DNA of 64,000 bases, taken from contig JAVYKX010000002.1 in NCBI GenBank assembly GCA_038741495.1, positions 322,541 to 386,540 on the forward strand, written 5' to 3'. The position numbers and the translations under genes were made by a program. This DNA is from Thermofilum sp. GTDB lineage: Archaea > Thermoproteota > Thermoprotei > Thermofilales > Thermofilaceae. The notes under the pieces were generated by a model, which saw only the letters and a list, made by a program, of their open reading frames with translations, was not told the origin of the DNA and made no database searches. Of this stretch, positions 49,788-57,796 are shown piece after piece (within the stretch, counting starts at the first letter, position 1; each line of letters opens with the position of its first letter).

Positions 49788-50723
49788 ATGTTCGCTGTTC
49801 TATCGAGGAAAGGCGAGGTTGAGGTTGTAGCCCGCTTCCCCTGGCGCGTCAGCATTGTCGGCTTCATGGCGAACCCGCAGGTTCTTCAGGCTGTCCCTCA
49901 GGCCGTCAAGGAGACTTTCGAGATGCTCAGCGAGGATCCGTTCTTCGATATCATTGAGGTGCAGCCCCTTCCAGAGGAGGCGTGGCAGGTAGCAGAGAAA
50001 GTAGCTTCCGCGAGGGGTGTTGAGATCGCGCTAGGCATGCAGCCTTTCGTGCTCACGAGGGGGGTTAACCCGAGCGCACTGGACGAGGACATTAGGAGAA
50101 AGTCTGTGGGAGTGATTCTCGAAGAGATGAAAAGAGCCTACGCGCACGGGGTGAGGAAACTGGCTTTCAGTAGCGGGCCTGACCCAGGGCCGGCGAACCG
50201 TGAGGCGGCGTTAGACGCGCTCGTGAGGAGCCTGAAGGAGGTTTGCGCTGAGGCGCAGAAGCTGGGAGTTACAGTGATCCTTGAGACGTTTGACCGAGAG
50301 TGGGACAGAAAGCAGCTGATCGGCCCTATAGGAGACGCCGTGAAAGTCGCTAGAGAAGTTCGAGAGAGCTACGGCAACTTCGGGCTCATGTGGGATCTAA
50401 GCCACGGACCCCTGCTCAACGAGAAGCCTTCCGACATCAAAGTGGCGAAAGAGTACCTGGCACACGTGCACATAGGATGCGCGAAGAGGCTTCCCGACGG
50501 GAGGATGGTGGACTGGCACCCCGGTTTCTACAGGCCGGGAGCCATCAACGGGGTTGAGGACGTGGCAGAGCTCCTGAAGGTTCTGCTAGAGATAGGCTAC
50601 AAGGGCGCTGTGGGTTTCGAGGTTAAGCCTGAGGAGGGCCAGGCCTGGCTAGAACCTGTTCAGGCAGCAAAAGGAGTCCTCTACACGGCGTTCGCGAGGC
50701 TGGTGAGCCAGCTCCATGGGTGA
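49788..50723 (+). CDS. Xylose isomerase-like TIM-barrel sugar epimerase/isomerase
   Basis: A 311-residue AP-endonuclease-2/xylose-isomerase-like TIM barrel. Metal-binding residues are expected in VTVILETFDREW (Glu), GLMWDLSHGPLL (Asp, His), HVHIGCAKRLPDGRMVDWHPGFY and VGFEVKPEEG (Glu), all present. These proteins interconvert keto and aldo sugars or epimerise them. It is the first of three coupled genes, followed by a cyclophilin-like gene (8-nt overlap) and a DhnA-type aldolase. Substrate unknown; a carbohydrate catabolic module is likely. Confidence 0.8.
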   Translation: MFAVLSRKGEVEVVARFPWRVSIVGFMANPQVLQAVPQAVKETFEMLSEDPFFDIIEVQPLPEEAWQVAEKVASARGVEIALGMQPFVLTRGVNPSALDEDIRRKSVGVILEEMKRAYAHGVRKLAFSSGPDPGPANREAALDALVRSLKEVCAEAQKLGVTVILETFDREWDRKQLIGPIGDAVKVAREVRESYGNFGLMWDLSHGPLLNEKPSDIKVAKEYLAHVHIGCAKRLPDGRMVDWHPGFYRPGAINGVEDVAELLKVLLEIGYKGAVGFEVKPEEGQAWLEPVQAAKGVLYTAFARLVSQLHG

Positions 50724-51096
50724 ACTTGTACTCATCTTCGAGAGCATAGGCGAGGTTCACGTGGAGCTCACGGGAAGGAATCGGAGGACCGCGGAAGCAC
50801 TGATCGGTGCGGCGCCTTTCGAGAGCCGCGTGAACCTCTGGGGCGACGAGATCTACTTCCGCACTCCCGTAAAGGTCGCGCAGGAGGTGGGCAGTGAGGT
50901 CGTCGAGCTGGGCGATGTGGCGTACTGGCCCCCAGGCGATGCGCTGTGCATTTTCTTCGGCCCCACTCCCGTAAGCAGGCCAGGCGAGATCAGGCCGGCC
51001 AGCCCAGTGAACGTGATCGGCAAGGTGAAGGGCGACCTCGAAAAGCTAAGGAAAGTTAAGCAGGGAGAGAAAGTCAGAGTAGAGTTCAGGCCATGA
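50716..51096 (+). CDS. Cyclophilin-like fold protein (DUF3830/COG2164-type)
   Basis: A 126-residue all-beta protein. The run LIFESIGEVHVELTGRNRRTAEALIGAAPFESRVNLWGDEIYFRTPV and later GDVAYWPPGDALCIFFGPTP has the form of the cyclophilin-like domain of COG2164, with no prolyl isomerase active site. Members are often next to sugar or amino-acid catabolic genes. It overlaps the upstream gene by 8 nt and its stop overlaps the aldolase ATG as ATGA. Function unknown; it may be a small-molecule-binding component of the three-gene unit. Confidence 0.7.
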   Translation: MGELVLIFESIGEVHVELTGRNRRTAEALIGAAPFESRVNLWGDEIYFRTPVKVAQEVGSEVVELGDVAYWPPGDALCIFFGPTPVSRPGEIRPASPVNVIGKVKGDLEKLRKVKQGEKVRVEFRP

Positions 51097-51866
51097 GCGG
51101 GAAAACTATCAGGTTGAGGAGGCTTTTCCGCGACGGGAGAGCGCTCATAGTTGCTCTTGACCATGGGCGGAGGCACGGCCCCATACAGGGTATAGAGGAT
51201 CTCGGGTCAACGCTGCGGGAAATACTCCCGGCTAGACCGGACGCTGTAATGCTGACGCCAGCGATGATCGAGCGCTACAGCGACCTGCTCGCTGACACCT
51301 TCATAGTTGCTCGGGTAGATGGCACGGGTGCTGTTAGGAGCACTTCGGAAACGGACGACAGGCTGATATCCTCTGTGGAGAGGGCTGTCGCCGCGGGAGC
51401 AGATGCGGTCAGCGTAATGGTGTACCCCGGCAGCCTTCACGAGCCACAACTGTGGGAGAAGCTGGCCACCGTCGCCGAGGAGGCCCGCTCTCTCGGGATT
51501 CCCGTCATGGCTGAAGTTGTGCCCAAGCCTCCTGTTTTCCAGACTTTCTCGGCCGATATTATCGCCTACGGGGCCAGGATCGCTGCCGAGCTTGGCGCCG
51601 ACATCGTGAAGACGCTCTACGTTGAGGGGTTCGAGAAGGTTACCAGGGGGGTGCCGGCTCCAGTGGTTATTCTCGGCGGTGCGAGGGCTTCGATCGAGGA
51701 AGTCCTTAAGTGGGTCGAGAGAGCTGTGAGAGCTGGTGCCGCGGGCGCAGCAATAGGTAGGAACATTTTCCAGCACGAGAAACCGAGAGCAGTCGTAGAG
51801 GCGCTGATGGCAATTATCCATAGAGGCGAGAGCGCGGAGGAGGCTGCAGGGAAGTACCTCACCTGA
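51093..51866 (+). CDS. DhnA-type class I aldolase (FbaB/DeoC/LacD family)
   Basis: A 257-residue class I aldolase related to archaeal fructose-bisphosphate aldolase and 2-amino-3,7-dideoxy-D-threo-hept-6-ulosonate synthase. The N-terminal LIVALDHGRRHGPIQGIED gives the substrate loop; the Schiff-base lysine is in GADIVKTLYVEGF, and the phosphate site in VVILGGARAS and GAAIGRNIFQH. The family has several reactions and the third gene of this operon probably cleaves the sugar phosphate made by the isomerase. Both are inference. Confidence 0.8.
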   Translation: MSGKTIRLRRLFRDGRALIVALDHGRRHGPIQGIEDLGSTLREILPARPDAVMLTPAMIERYSDLLADTFIVARVDGTGAVRSTSETDDRLISSVERAVAAGADAVSVMVYPGSLHEPQLWEKLATVAEEARSLGIPVMAEVVPKPPVFQTFSADIIAYGARIAAELGADIVKTLYVEGFEKVTRGVPAPVVILGGARASIEEVLKWVERAVRAGAAGAAIGRNIFQHEKPRAVVEALMAIIHRGESAEEAAGKYLT

Positions 51867-51908
51867 AAGGTTTTATCTAACTGAAGGGATTAATCACGAG
51901 ACTTCGAG

Positions 51909-52214
51909 ATGGAGATCACAGCCTCCAGCGTGATCGGCAAACCGGTGTACGATGCTTCAGCGGTCAAAGTCGGTGAGGTTAAAGACCTTGTCCTTAACCC
52001 GAGCACTGGGGAAGCTTTTCTCGTCATCCAGTCTCGAGAGTCCGAGAAGCGAGTACCTATCGCGCAAGCAGTTATCGGGGAGATCGTCCTTCTTTCAGAG
52101 CACAGCTCGCGGAGCTGCCCCAACTGCGGCTTCGGAAGAGTTCCTGCCGACGCAAACTACTGCCCAAGGTGCGGCCACCCTTTAACGCACCCTTTACAAG
52201 TAGGCCAGGGTTGA
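51909..52214 (+). CDS. PRC-barrel protein with zinc ribbon
   Basis: A 101-residue protein: an N-terminal PRC barrel (about residues 1-75: SVIGKPVYDASAVKVGEVKDLVLNPSTGEAFLVI), then a zinc ribbon CPNCG...CPRCG near the C terminus. PRC barrels bind RNA or protein, as in RimM. A TATA-like GGTTTTATC lies about 30 nt upstream of the ATG. It is coupled to the next gene because the TTG of the NYN gene overlaps its stop as TTGA, so the two may work together. Confidence 0.8.
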   Translation: MEITASSVIGKPVYDASAVKVGEVKDLVLNPSTGEAFLVIQSRESEKRVPIAQAVIGEIVLLSEHSSRSCPNCGFGRVPADANYCPRCGHPLTHPLQVGQG

Positions 52215-53854
52215 TTGGCGCAATACTCCGCATTTTCTCCCGCAGATCTGGCGGCTTCAGCGACGAGAGCGCTGGCGCGTGCGGCGAGTTCGTCGAGACC
52301 AGCCTTAGGAGCCTCGAGGCGGGAGGCTCGCTCCCTAAGAGCCTCCTGCTGGAAATCATCGAGACATGCGGTGCTAGCTTCCTTGACGCGATCTACGCGA
52401 AACCCAAGCTTTCACTGGCACTAGCACCACCCCTTGCGAGCATGGTGATCAGTGCTAAGCTGTCACCGAAAACCTTGTCGAGGGCGGCTGCCCTGCTAGA
52501 CGTCGCAGCTGGCGCCGGTTATGTCCCGCCTGCCGAGGTGGCTGTGCGCTTGATGGGAAGCCCTCTCACCAGGAACAGGGCTTGGCGCATAGGTTTAGCA
52601 ATCTTCGCCCGCAAGCCTTTTCAAGTGCTAGCTATACCGGAGCTTGCGGGCGACAAGAGCTTTGCACGCTACCTTAGATCTTCCCTTCGGGAGGTAGAGT
52701 TGGAGGAGGCTTTCCGCGAGGCTCTCAGCAAGAGGCTTGACTTCCAAGCACTTCTCGCGCTCCTCCTAGCTGCTGGCGAGCAAAAAGCTGTAGCTTTTCT
52801 CGCACCCAAGCTCCTCTCGAGGGGACGTGAAGCATCTCTCGCTTTAAGGCTTCTTCTCGCTATGGGAGCCGAGATGCGTATAGCAGCTCAAACGCCCCAG
52901 GCGGCAGTAATCTCCTTACTCTCAGGGGAGTTTTCCCGGGATCTCCGCCCGGAGGCGCTCGAGAGGGCTCTCGTGGAGGTGCTAGCAGCAGCGGTTTTTC
53001 TCGATGGTAGTCTACCCGAGGAAGCAGCTCGCGAAGCAGTGCGCAGAAGTGCAATAGCGTTCGCCAAGCTGGCGAGGAGCGGCGAGCCCTACACGGTAGC
53101 GCGGAAGCTGCTCTCTCGAGTAGACCTCTTCCTGTCGGCGGCTGAAGCATGGGAGAAGCACGGTGTGCTTGAGGAGCTCGCCGCCGACCTCAAGGAAGCG
53201 TTGGGGGTATACGCGCTCATGCTTTACGCAGCGCTTCTGCAGCATAGGGGTAAAGGGCGCCGCGCGTCAACTGCTGCAAAGCTGGCTAACTTGCTGTCTC
53301 CTGCGCCTGAGCCTAGCGCCGTCTCGAAACCACTGAAGGTGGGAGTGCCGCGCGCGAGCGGGCCGCTGGAGGCGGGCGAGCTTGACGGCTACTCTGTTTT
53401 CATCGACGTTAGCAACGTCATCGGCAAGAGGGGAGAGCTCTCGCTGGACGACTTGAGAGGGTTCATCGAAGAACTTGCGGAGAGAGGGGTTGAGGAGGTC
53501 GTGCTCTGCTACGACTCTAACCTTCCCTGGAAGCTCTTCGGTCACTATGCTAGGAACAAGAGGAAGCTTTACTCCGCGTTTCGGCAGCAGATCTTCAAGA
53601 TTGAGGAGTTCGCGAGGAGCTTGGGCTTGAACGTCAGAGTGCTCGACCCCGCACCGGGGCAGAGCGCCGACGAACTGATCATCGAGGGCGTGGAGCGATG
53701 CCTAGAAGCAGGGGGGAGGTGCGCTATTCTCTCCAACGACCGCTACGCTGAGTATGCCAGGAGATACAGCTGGCTGAAAGATGAGCGGCTGTTCATCAGG
53801 TACAGGTACGATGGGGATCGCCTGGCCCTCTACAGAGCTGGCAGAAAAATATAG
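52211..53854 (+). CDS. NYN/PIN-fold ribonuclease-like protein with helical N-terminal region
   Basis: A 547-residue protein. The last ~160 residues are an NYN/Zc3h12a-like PIN-type domain: VFIDVSNVIGKRGELSLDD, VVLCYDSNLPW, QSADELIIEGVERC and CAILSNDRYAEYARRY give the four acidic positions of a metal-dependent RNase. The preceding ~380 residues are helical and may form HEAT-like repeats (MAARSRE-type pattern with many AALL motifs). TTG 52211 with upstream CCAGGG overlaps the PRC stop as TTGA; an in-frame ATG at 52169 is inside the PRC gene. It probably degrades or processes RNA in a complex with the PRC protein. Confidence 0.75.
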   Translation: MIGAILRIFSRRSGGFSDESAGACGEFVETSLRSLEAGGSLPKSLLLEIIETCGASFLDAIYAKPKLSLALAPPLASMVISAKLSPKTLSRAAALLDVAAGAGYVPPAEVAVRLMGSPLTRNRAWRIGLAIFARKPFQVLAIPELAGDKSFARYLRSSLREVELEEAFREALSKRLDFQALLALLLAAGEQKAVAFLAPKLLSRGREASLALRLLLAMGAEMRIAAQTPQAAVISLLSGEFSRDLRPEALERALVEVLAAAVFLDGSLPEEAAREAVRRSAIAFAKLARSGEPYTVARKLLSRVDLFLSAAEAWEKHGVLEELAADLKEALGVYALMLYAALLQHRGKGRRASTAAKLANLLSPAPEPSAVSKPLKVGVPRASGPLEAGELDGYSVFIDVSNVIGKRGELSLDDLRGFIEELAERGVEEVVLCYDSNLPWKLFGHYARNKRKLYSAFRQQIFKIEEFARSLGLNVRVLDPAPGQSADELIIEGVERCLEAGGRCAILSNDRYAEYARRYSWLKDERLFIRYRYDGDRLALYRAGRKI

Positions 53855-53868
53855 CACGAGGGTCTTTC

Positions 53869-54777
53869 CTACCGCTTTTCACTCTCCTTGGAAAGCTTCT
53901 CGAGATGCTCCTCGAACGGCTTGAGCAGCTTGAAAACCTCTAGGGGCACGACTATCTTCGTGCTGGGAGCCGAAGCTATCGTCCCCAGAGTCTCGAAGTA
54001 CCGGAGGAGGAGCGTGGCTGAATCTAGAGTGCGTGCCGCCGCGTCAATTTCCTTCAACGCGATAGCCTCTCCCTCCGCTTTCAGAATCGCAGCCTGCCTC
54101 TCACCTTCAGCCCTCAGGATAGCTGCCTGCTTCTCTCCCTCGGCTTTGAGAATCAGCGACTCCCTCTCTCCCTGAGCGACGCGTATCGCAGCTTCACGCT
54201 TACCCTCAGCTTCAGTCACCATCGCGCGCCTGTTCCTCTCGGCTGCCATCTGCTTAATCATCGCCTCCTGCACGTCGCGGGGCGGGATAATCTCCCGGAT
54301 CTCCACAGCCGTGACCTTGACGCCCCACCTAGCTGTCACCTCGTCTAGCTTCTCGCGCAGAACCTCGTTGATGTACTCTCTCTTCGCGAGCACCTGGTCG
54401 AGGTCTATGTCGCCTACAACCGCTCTGAGCGTAGTGGTTGCTATGCCGACGGCCGCCCCTCGAAAGTCCAGGACCTCTACGACGCTCTTCTTCGGATCCA
54501 TCACGCGGAAGTAGATCAGGAAGTCTATGTCGACGGGCGCGTTATCCTTCGTGATGCACGTCTGCTTAGTTACCTCGATGTACTGTTCTCTCAAGTCGAC
54601 GACTATGCCCTTGTCGATCAGGGGGACGAGCACGACGAGCCCGGGGCCCGCGATTCTCCTCACACGGCCCAAGCGGAGGATGACGAGGCGCTGGTACTCG
54701 GGGATAACCCTAATGTGGTTGGCTATGATCGCTAGGACTATCAGTAGAACTAGCGCAAGGATTAAGAGGTCTATCAT
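53869..54777 (-). CDS. Slipin (SPFH/band-7 protein)
   Basis: A 302-residue stomatin-like SPFH protein. A membrane helix (IDLLILALVLLIVLAIIAN) is at residues 2-20, the SPFH domain follows (VRRIAGPGLVVLVPLIDKGIVVDLREQYIEV...ILREKLDEV), then a helical coiled-coil repeat (QGERESLILKAEGEKQAAILRAEGERQAAIL) and a helical end. It forms membrane rings or scaffolds; archaeal slipins are cut by the NfeD serine protease. The NfeD gene precedes it on the same strand with a 53-nt gap. Function here is inferred from that classical pairing. Confidence 0.92.
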   Translation of the reverse strand: MIDLLILALVLLIVLAIIANHIRVIPEYQRLVILRLGRVRRIAGPGLVVLVPLIDKGIVVDLREQYIEVTKQTCITKDNAPVDIDFLIYFRVMDPKKSVVEVLDFRGAAVGIATTTLRAVVGDIDLDQVLAKREYINEVLREKLDEVTARWGVKVTAVEIREIIPPRDVQEAMIKQMAAERNRRAMVTEAEGKREAAIRVAQGERESLILKAEGEKQAAILRAEGERQAAILKAEGEAIALKEIDAAARTLDSATLLLRYFETLGTIASAPSTKIVVPLEVFKLLKPFEEHLEKLSKESEKR

Positions 54778-54830
54778 TTTTCGGCTTTTGAGACTCGAGG
54801 AACAGAGCTATAAACTTGCTGCAGCTCCCC

Positions 54831-56039
54831 CTACTCTGCTTTCCTCACGCGCAGGGTTAGGCCATCCACTCCGACGACGATAACCCTGCTGCCAGCGGGT
54901 ATCTCCTCCTCGCTCACAGCGCTCCAGAGCTCACTCTCAACGAGCACAACTCCTCCCGCCTGAGAAACAGGGGTTCTTGCGATCCCAATCTTCCCTATAA
55001 GCACGCTTTCCCGAGAGGGAGCGGGTGTTCTGACGACCTCTGCTCCCTTTGCGACGATCACTGCTGCGAGACCCGCGAGTATAGCCAGACCCGCTAAAAC
55101 CGGTACAGCAGCACCGCTAAGCGCTGGTGGGTTGCTGAAGTACTCGAGGAGCGTGGCGAGGAGCAGCATAGCCGCCCCAGCTAAGCCGAAGATCTGGATC
55201 CCCGGCTGGAGAAGCTCGAGGAGAATGAGGGCAGACCCTAAGAGGGCTAGAAATAGAGTTACCAGCCCGAGACCCACTAAGTTGAACGTGTAGAGTGCTA
55301 GGAGAACTAAGGCCGCGCCTGCAACTCCCCAGCCTTGGAAGCCCGTCACGTGGAACTCGAGCGAGATTAGCAGTACTCCCAGAAGCAGGAAGAGAATCGC
55401 GAGCAGCGGGTTGAAGATGAGAGAGTATACCTCCCTAAGGGTATCTGAAGGTAGCCGCTCCGCGACAGCTCCCGAGAGCCCTTCTGCTCTGAGCAGCTCC
55501 TCAATGCTCCCAGCGCTCCCATCAGCCACTCTCAGCCTCAGCGCCTCCTCATAGGAGATAGCCTTAGCGTCGTACACCATACTTCTAGCGATCAAAGTGG
55601 AGTTCGGGACACCTTTTCTCTCAAGTAGGCTGAGCAGCCGGCTGTACACGTACTCCATCGTCTTCTCATCTGAAGGCGTCGGCTTAACAGCGCCGAGCAC
55701 GGCGCCTGGCGCGATGTAAAGTTTCTCCGCGGCAAGGGCGATGATTGTAGCTGCGCTGGTAGCTTTCCCCCCTGGCGGGACCCAAGCCACTACCCTGCAG
55801 TTGCAGGCGATAATCTCGGCTACAGCTCTATCCGCGGACTGTAGGTAGCCGCCGTAGCTGTCCAACTCGACAACTAATACTCCCCGCTCTGCCTCCGCGG
55901 CAGCTCTGCGGATCAGGTAGACCATTCCCTCGTCCACTGCGCCGTCTAGACGCACTACGACGACGCGCGGTGGCTGGGCTGCCGCCAGGATCGCTATCGC
56001 CGTGAGAAGAGCTACGAGCAACTTCCAGCGCTTTCTCAT
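54831..56039 (-). CDS. NfeD-type membrane serine protease (STOPP family)
   Basis: A 402-residue protein: signal/anchor at residues 3-20, a ClpP-like serine protease domain (VVVRLDGAVDEGMVYLIRRAA, VELDSYGGYLQSADRAV, CRVVAWVPPGGKATSAATIIALAA with the putative nucleophile serine in KATSAA, and a lysine downstream), four to five membrane helices, and a C-terminal OB-like NfeD beta domain (IGKIGIARTPVSQAGGVVLVESELW, GSRVIVVGVDGLTLRVRKAE). NfeD proteases cleave the hydrophobic end of stomatin. It is followed by the slipin gene, as in many archaea. Confidence 0.92.
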   Translation of the reverse strand: MRKRWKLLVALLTAIAILAAAQPPRVVVVRLDGAVDEGMVYLIRRAAAEAERGVLVVELDSYGGYLQSADRAVAEIIACNCRVVAWVPPGGKATSAATIIALAAEKLYIAPGAVLGAVKPTPSDEKTMEYVYSRLLSLLERKGVPNSTLIARSMVYDAKAISYEEALRLRVADGSAGSIEELLRAEGLSGAVAERLPSDTLREVYSLIFNPLLAILFLLLGVLLISLEFHVTGFQGWGVAGAALVLLALYTFNLVGLGLVTLFLALLGSALILLELLQPGIQIFGLAGAAMLLLATLLEYFSNPPALSGAAVPVLAGLAILAGLAAVIVAKGAEVVRTPAPSRESVLIGKIGIARTPVSQAGGVVLVESELWSAVSEEEIPAGSRVIVVGVDGLTLRVRKAE

Positions 56040-56077
56040 CGTTCCCTAAGCTAGAAGCGATTCCGAGCTATAAAGGT

Positions 56078-56896
56078 TCACGGAGCTGCCGCTAGGAAGC
56101 CGAGCAGGGAGACTGCACCTGTCGCGATGACGTTCGTTACTTCGTTCGTGACCTGGGTGAAGCCCCCAGCTAGCTTTGCCGGCGAGCCACAGCCGTGAAC
56201 CTCCTTATCTGTGAGCACTGAGCAGCGAGGACAGTAAAACTTCCTCTGCAGCGTTGCTCCAATGATGCTGTCTAGAAGCTCGCCGAGCCAGCCTAGGAGG
56301 AATACGAGCACCAGCTGGGCTGCAGAAGCGGGGCTGCCTAGAGCGGAGGTTGCGAGGAGGAACGTGAGAGCGATGAGGGCGGAGCCTGCAACTGAACCCA
56401 GCTCTCCGAGAAGCGTGACACCACCGGAAGTGCCAGGCTCCACAAAGACCCTTGGGCGCGTTATCAACCTGGGTCTCTCCCGCGAGAGAGACCCGATCTC
56501 GGCAGCCCATGTGTCGGCGTTCGAAGCAGATATCGCAGCCAGTGCTGCGGTGAGAACTTGCTTCTTCATAGCTTCCGGTGCTGCCACGAATAGAATGCTC
56601 AAGGCGGCAGCGACTCCTCCAGCGCCTACGACTTGAGCCGCGCTTCTTCCCGCTTCTTTCTCTGCAGACCCCTTAGCTTTCTTGGCCGAATAGCCAATCT
56701 TCGTGACTGCTGATGAAGAGAAGAAGAACGCAAGGGAGCACGCGAAGAAAGCTGGCCCCATCAGCATGTACAGTCCTGAGAAGAGAACGCTGAGCACAGC
56801 GGCGCCCCTGTCCAGTGATCTTCTGCTTCTCGCTAGGACGGCTAGCGGGATGCCGACGGCCACTCCCATGGCGAAGCTTTCCAGCACGCTCTGCAC
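56078..56896 (-). CDS. DUF92 (TMEM19/VTE6-like) membrane protein
   Basis: A 272-residue polytopic protein with about six to seven membrane helices. GYSAKKAKGSAEKEAGRSAAQVVGAGG, AISASNADTWAAEIGSL and GTSGGVTLLGELGSVAGSALIAL are DUF92/TIGR00297 signatures. In plants and algae the DUF92 member VTE6 is a phytyl-phosphate kinase, so archaeal members may phosphorylate prenyl phosphates; this remains inference for this protein. A minus-strand TATA (CATATTTTAGG, about 56922-56932) lies about 25-35 nt upstream of the ATG. It is far from the VTE5-like gene at 11.5 kb, although both families act in sequence in tocopherol-linked phytol salvage. The next ~260 nt (56897-57158) hold no convincing gene. Confidence 0.8.
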   Translation of the reverse strand: MQSVLESFAMGVAVGIPLAVLARSRRSLDRGAAVLSVLFSGLYMLMGPAFFACSLAFFFSSSAVTKIGYSAKKAKGSAEKEAGRSAAQVVGAGGVAAALSILFVAAPEAMKKQVLTAALAAISASNADTWAAEIGSLSRERPRLITRPRVFVEPGTSGGVTLLGELGSVAGSALIALTFLLATSALGSPASAAQLVLVFLLGWLGELLDSIIGATLQRKFYCPRCSVLTDKEVHGCGSPAKLAGGFTQVTNEVTNVIATGAVSLLGFLAAAP

Positions 56897-57158
56897 AGGG
56901 AAGGCTGTGGGAGGAGGATCCTAAAATATGTGCATTTTTCAAGCTCGGAGCTGCTTCTCGGCGCCGCACACCCCTCCTCTGGCCCTCCTAGCCATTCTGC
57001 AAGCCGAGTACCGCGGGAGGATCGCCCTGAACGGAGCCGAGGCCAGCAGTATGAACCCCTGTGAGGAGTGGCCCGAGAGCGCGAACCCCTTTGAGATTCA
57101 GGTTGTCTTCGGCGGAGCTTCACGAGTAAGGAGAAACACCGGTGCTGGCTGATGGGTG

Positions 57159-57677
57159 CTAGAGCGTGAATACTATTCGCTCGTAACCGTGAATCCTATC
57201 CCCTTCCTCGATCTTCACTGCTACGACGTTTGGGCCTAGCATTATCACCTCTCCTGACATCTCGACAGTCTTAACGCGGGAGCGGGGCGGGAAGAGCCAG
57301 TACGCGGCTATGGGGTATTCCGCTACCTCGTCTTCGTAAACATTCTCGTAGTAGTTCTCCCCCTTGACGGGCTTTCCTTTGAAGTGGATGAAAAACGCGA
57401 TGTAGATGTCCTCGGGAGATCCTCTGAACCCCACGTCGACGCTCACGACGCGAGGCCTCACTCTCATCCCGTTTATCACGACTTCCTCTCTATCCAGAAA
57501 ACTCTGCATGTTCGCCGTCAGCGTTCTCAGCTCCCGCTGCGCGCTCTCCTCGTCCTCCATCAACTTCGCGTACTCTCCGGAGGTATCTAAGTAGTCAAAT
57601 ACGACGATCTGGTGGACTTCGAGTCTTCGGCTCACCGCGAAGAAGCCGACAGCGCTTATTGGTTCGAGGTCAACCAT
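57159..57677 (-). CDS. Protein of unknown function, beta-rich
   Basis: A 172-residue cytoplasmic-looking protein with an N-terminal alpha/beta segment (AVGFFAVSRRLEVHQIVVFDYLDTSG), an acidic helix (YAKLMEDEESAQRELRTLTANMQSFLDREEV), and a beta-rich second half ending IHGYERIVFTL. The alternation suggests a compact new or diverged fold. No family recognised. It starts at ATG 57677 and is divergent from the nucleotidyltransferase gene, with a minus-strand AT-rich box (CAAAAGTTATGGG) about 35-45 nt upstream. Confidence 0.6.
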   Translation of the reverse strand: MVDLEPISAVGFFAVSRRLEVHQIVVFDYLDTSGEYAKLMEDEESAQRELRTLTANMQSFLDREEVVINGMRVRPRVVSVDVGFRGSPEDIYIAFFIHFKGKPVKGENYYENVYEDEVAEYPIAAYWLFPPRSRVKTVEMSGEVIMLGPNVVAVKIEEGDRIHGYERIVFTL

Positions 57678-57796
57678 CGCGACACCCAGCTACGCGCGGA
57701 GTGGGGAGCCCATAACTTTTGCTACGGTGCGCGGGCCGGAGGCGCGACATTAACAATTTAAGATGTTATGCAGTTTCTTTTGTGGCTGTCAAGAGA

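Noticed and set aside
56928-57152. 74-residue plus-strand frame between the DUF92 gene and the gene at 57159
   Set aside because: No promoter or ribosome-binding site and no recognisable fold; its start overlaps the DUF92 promoter. It could be a gene remnant but cannot be supported.
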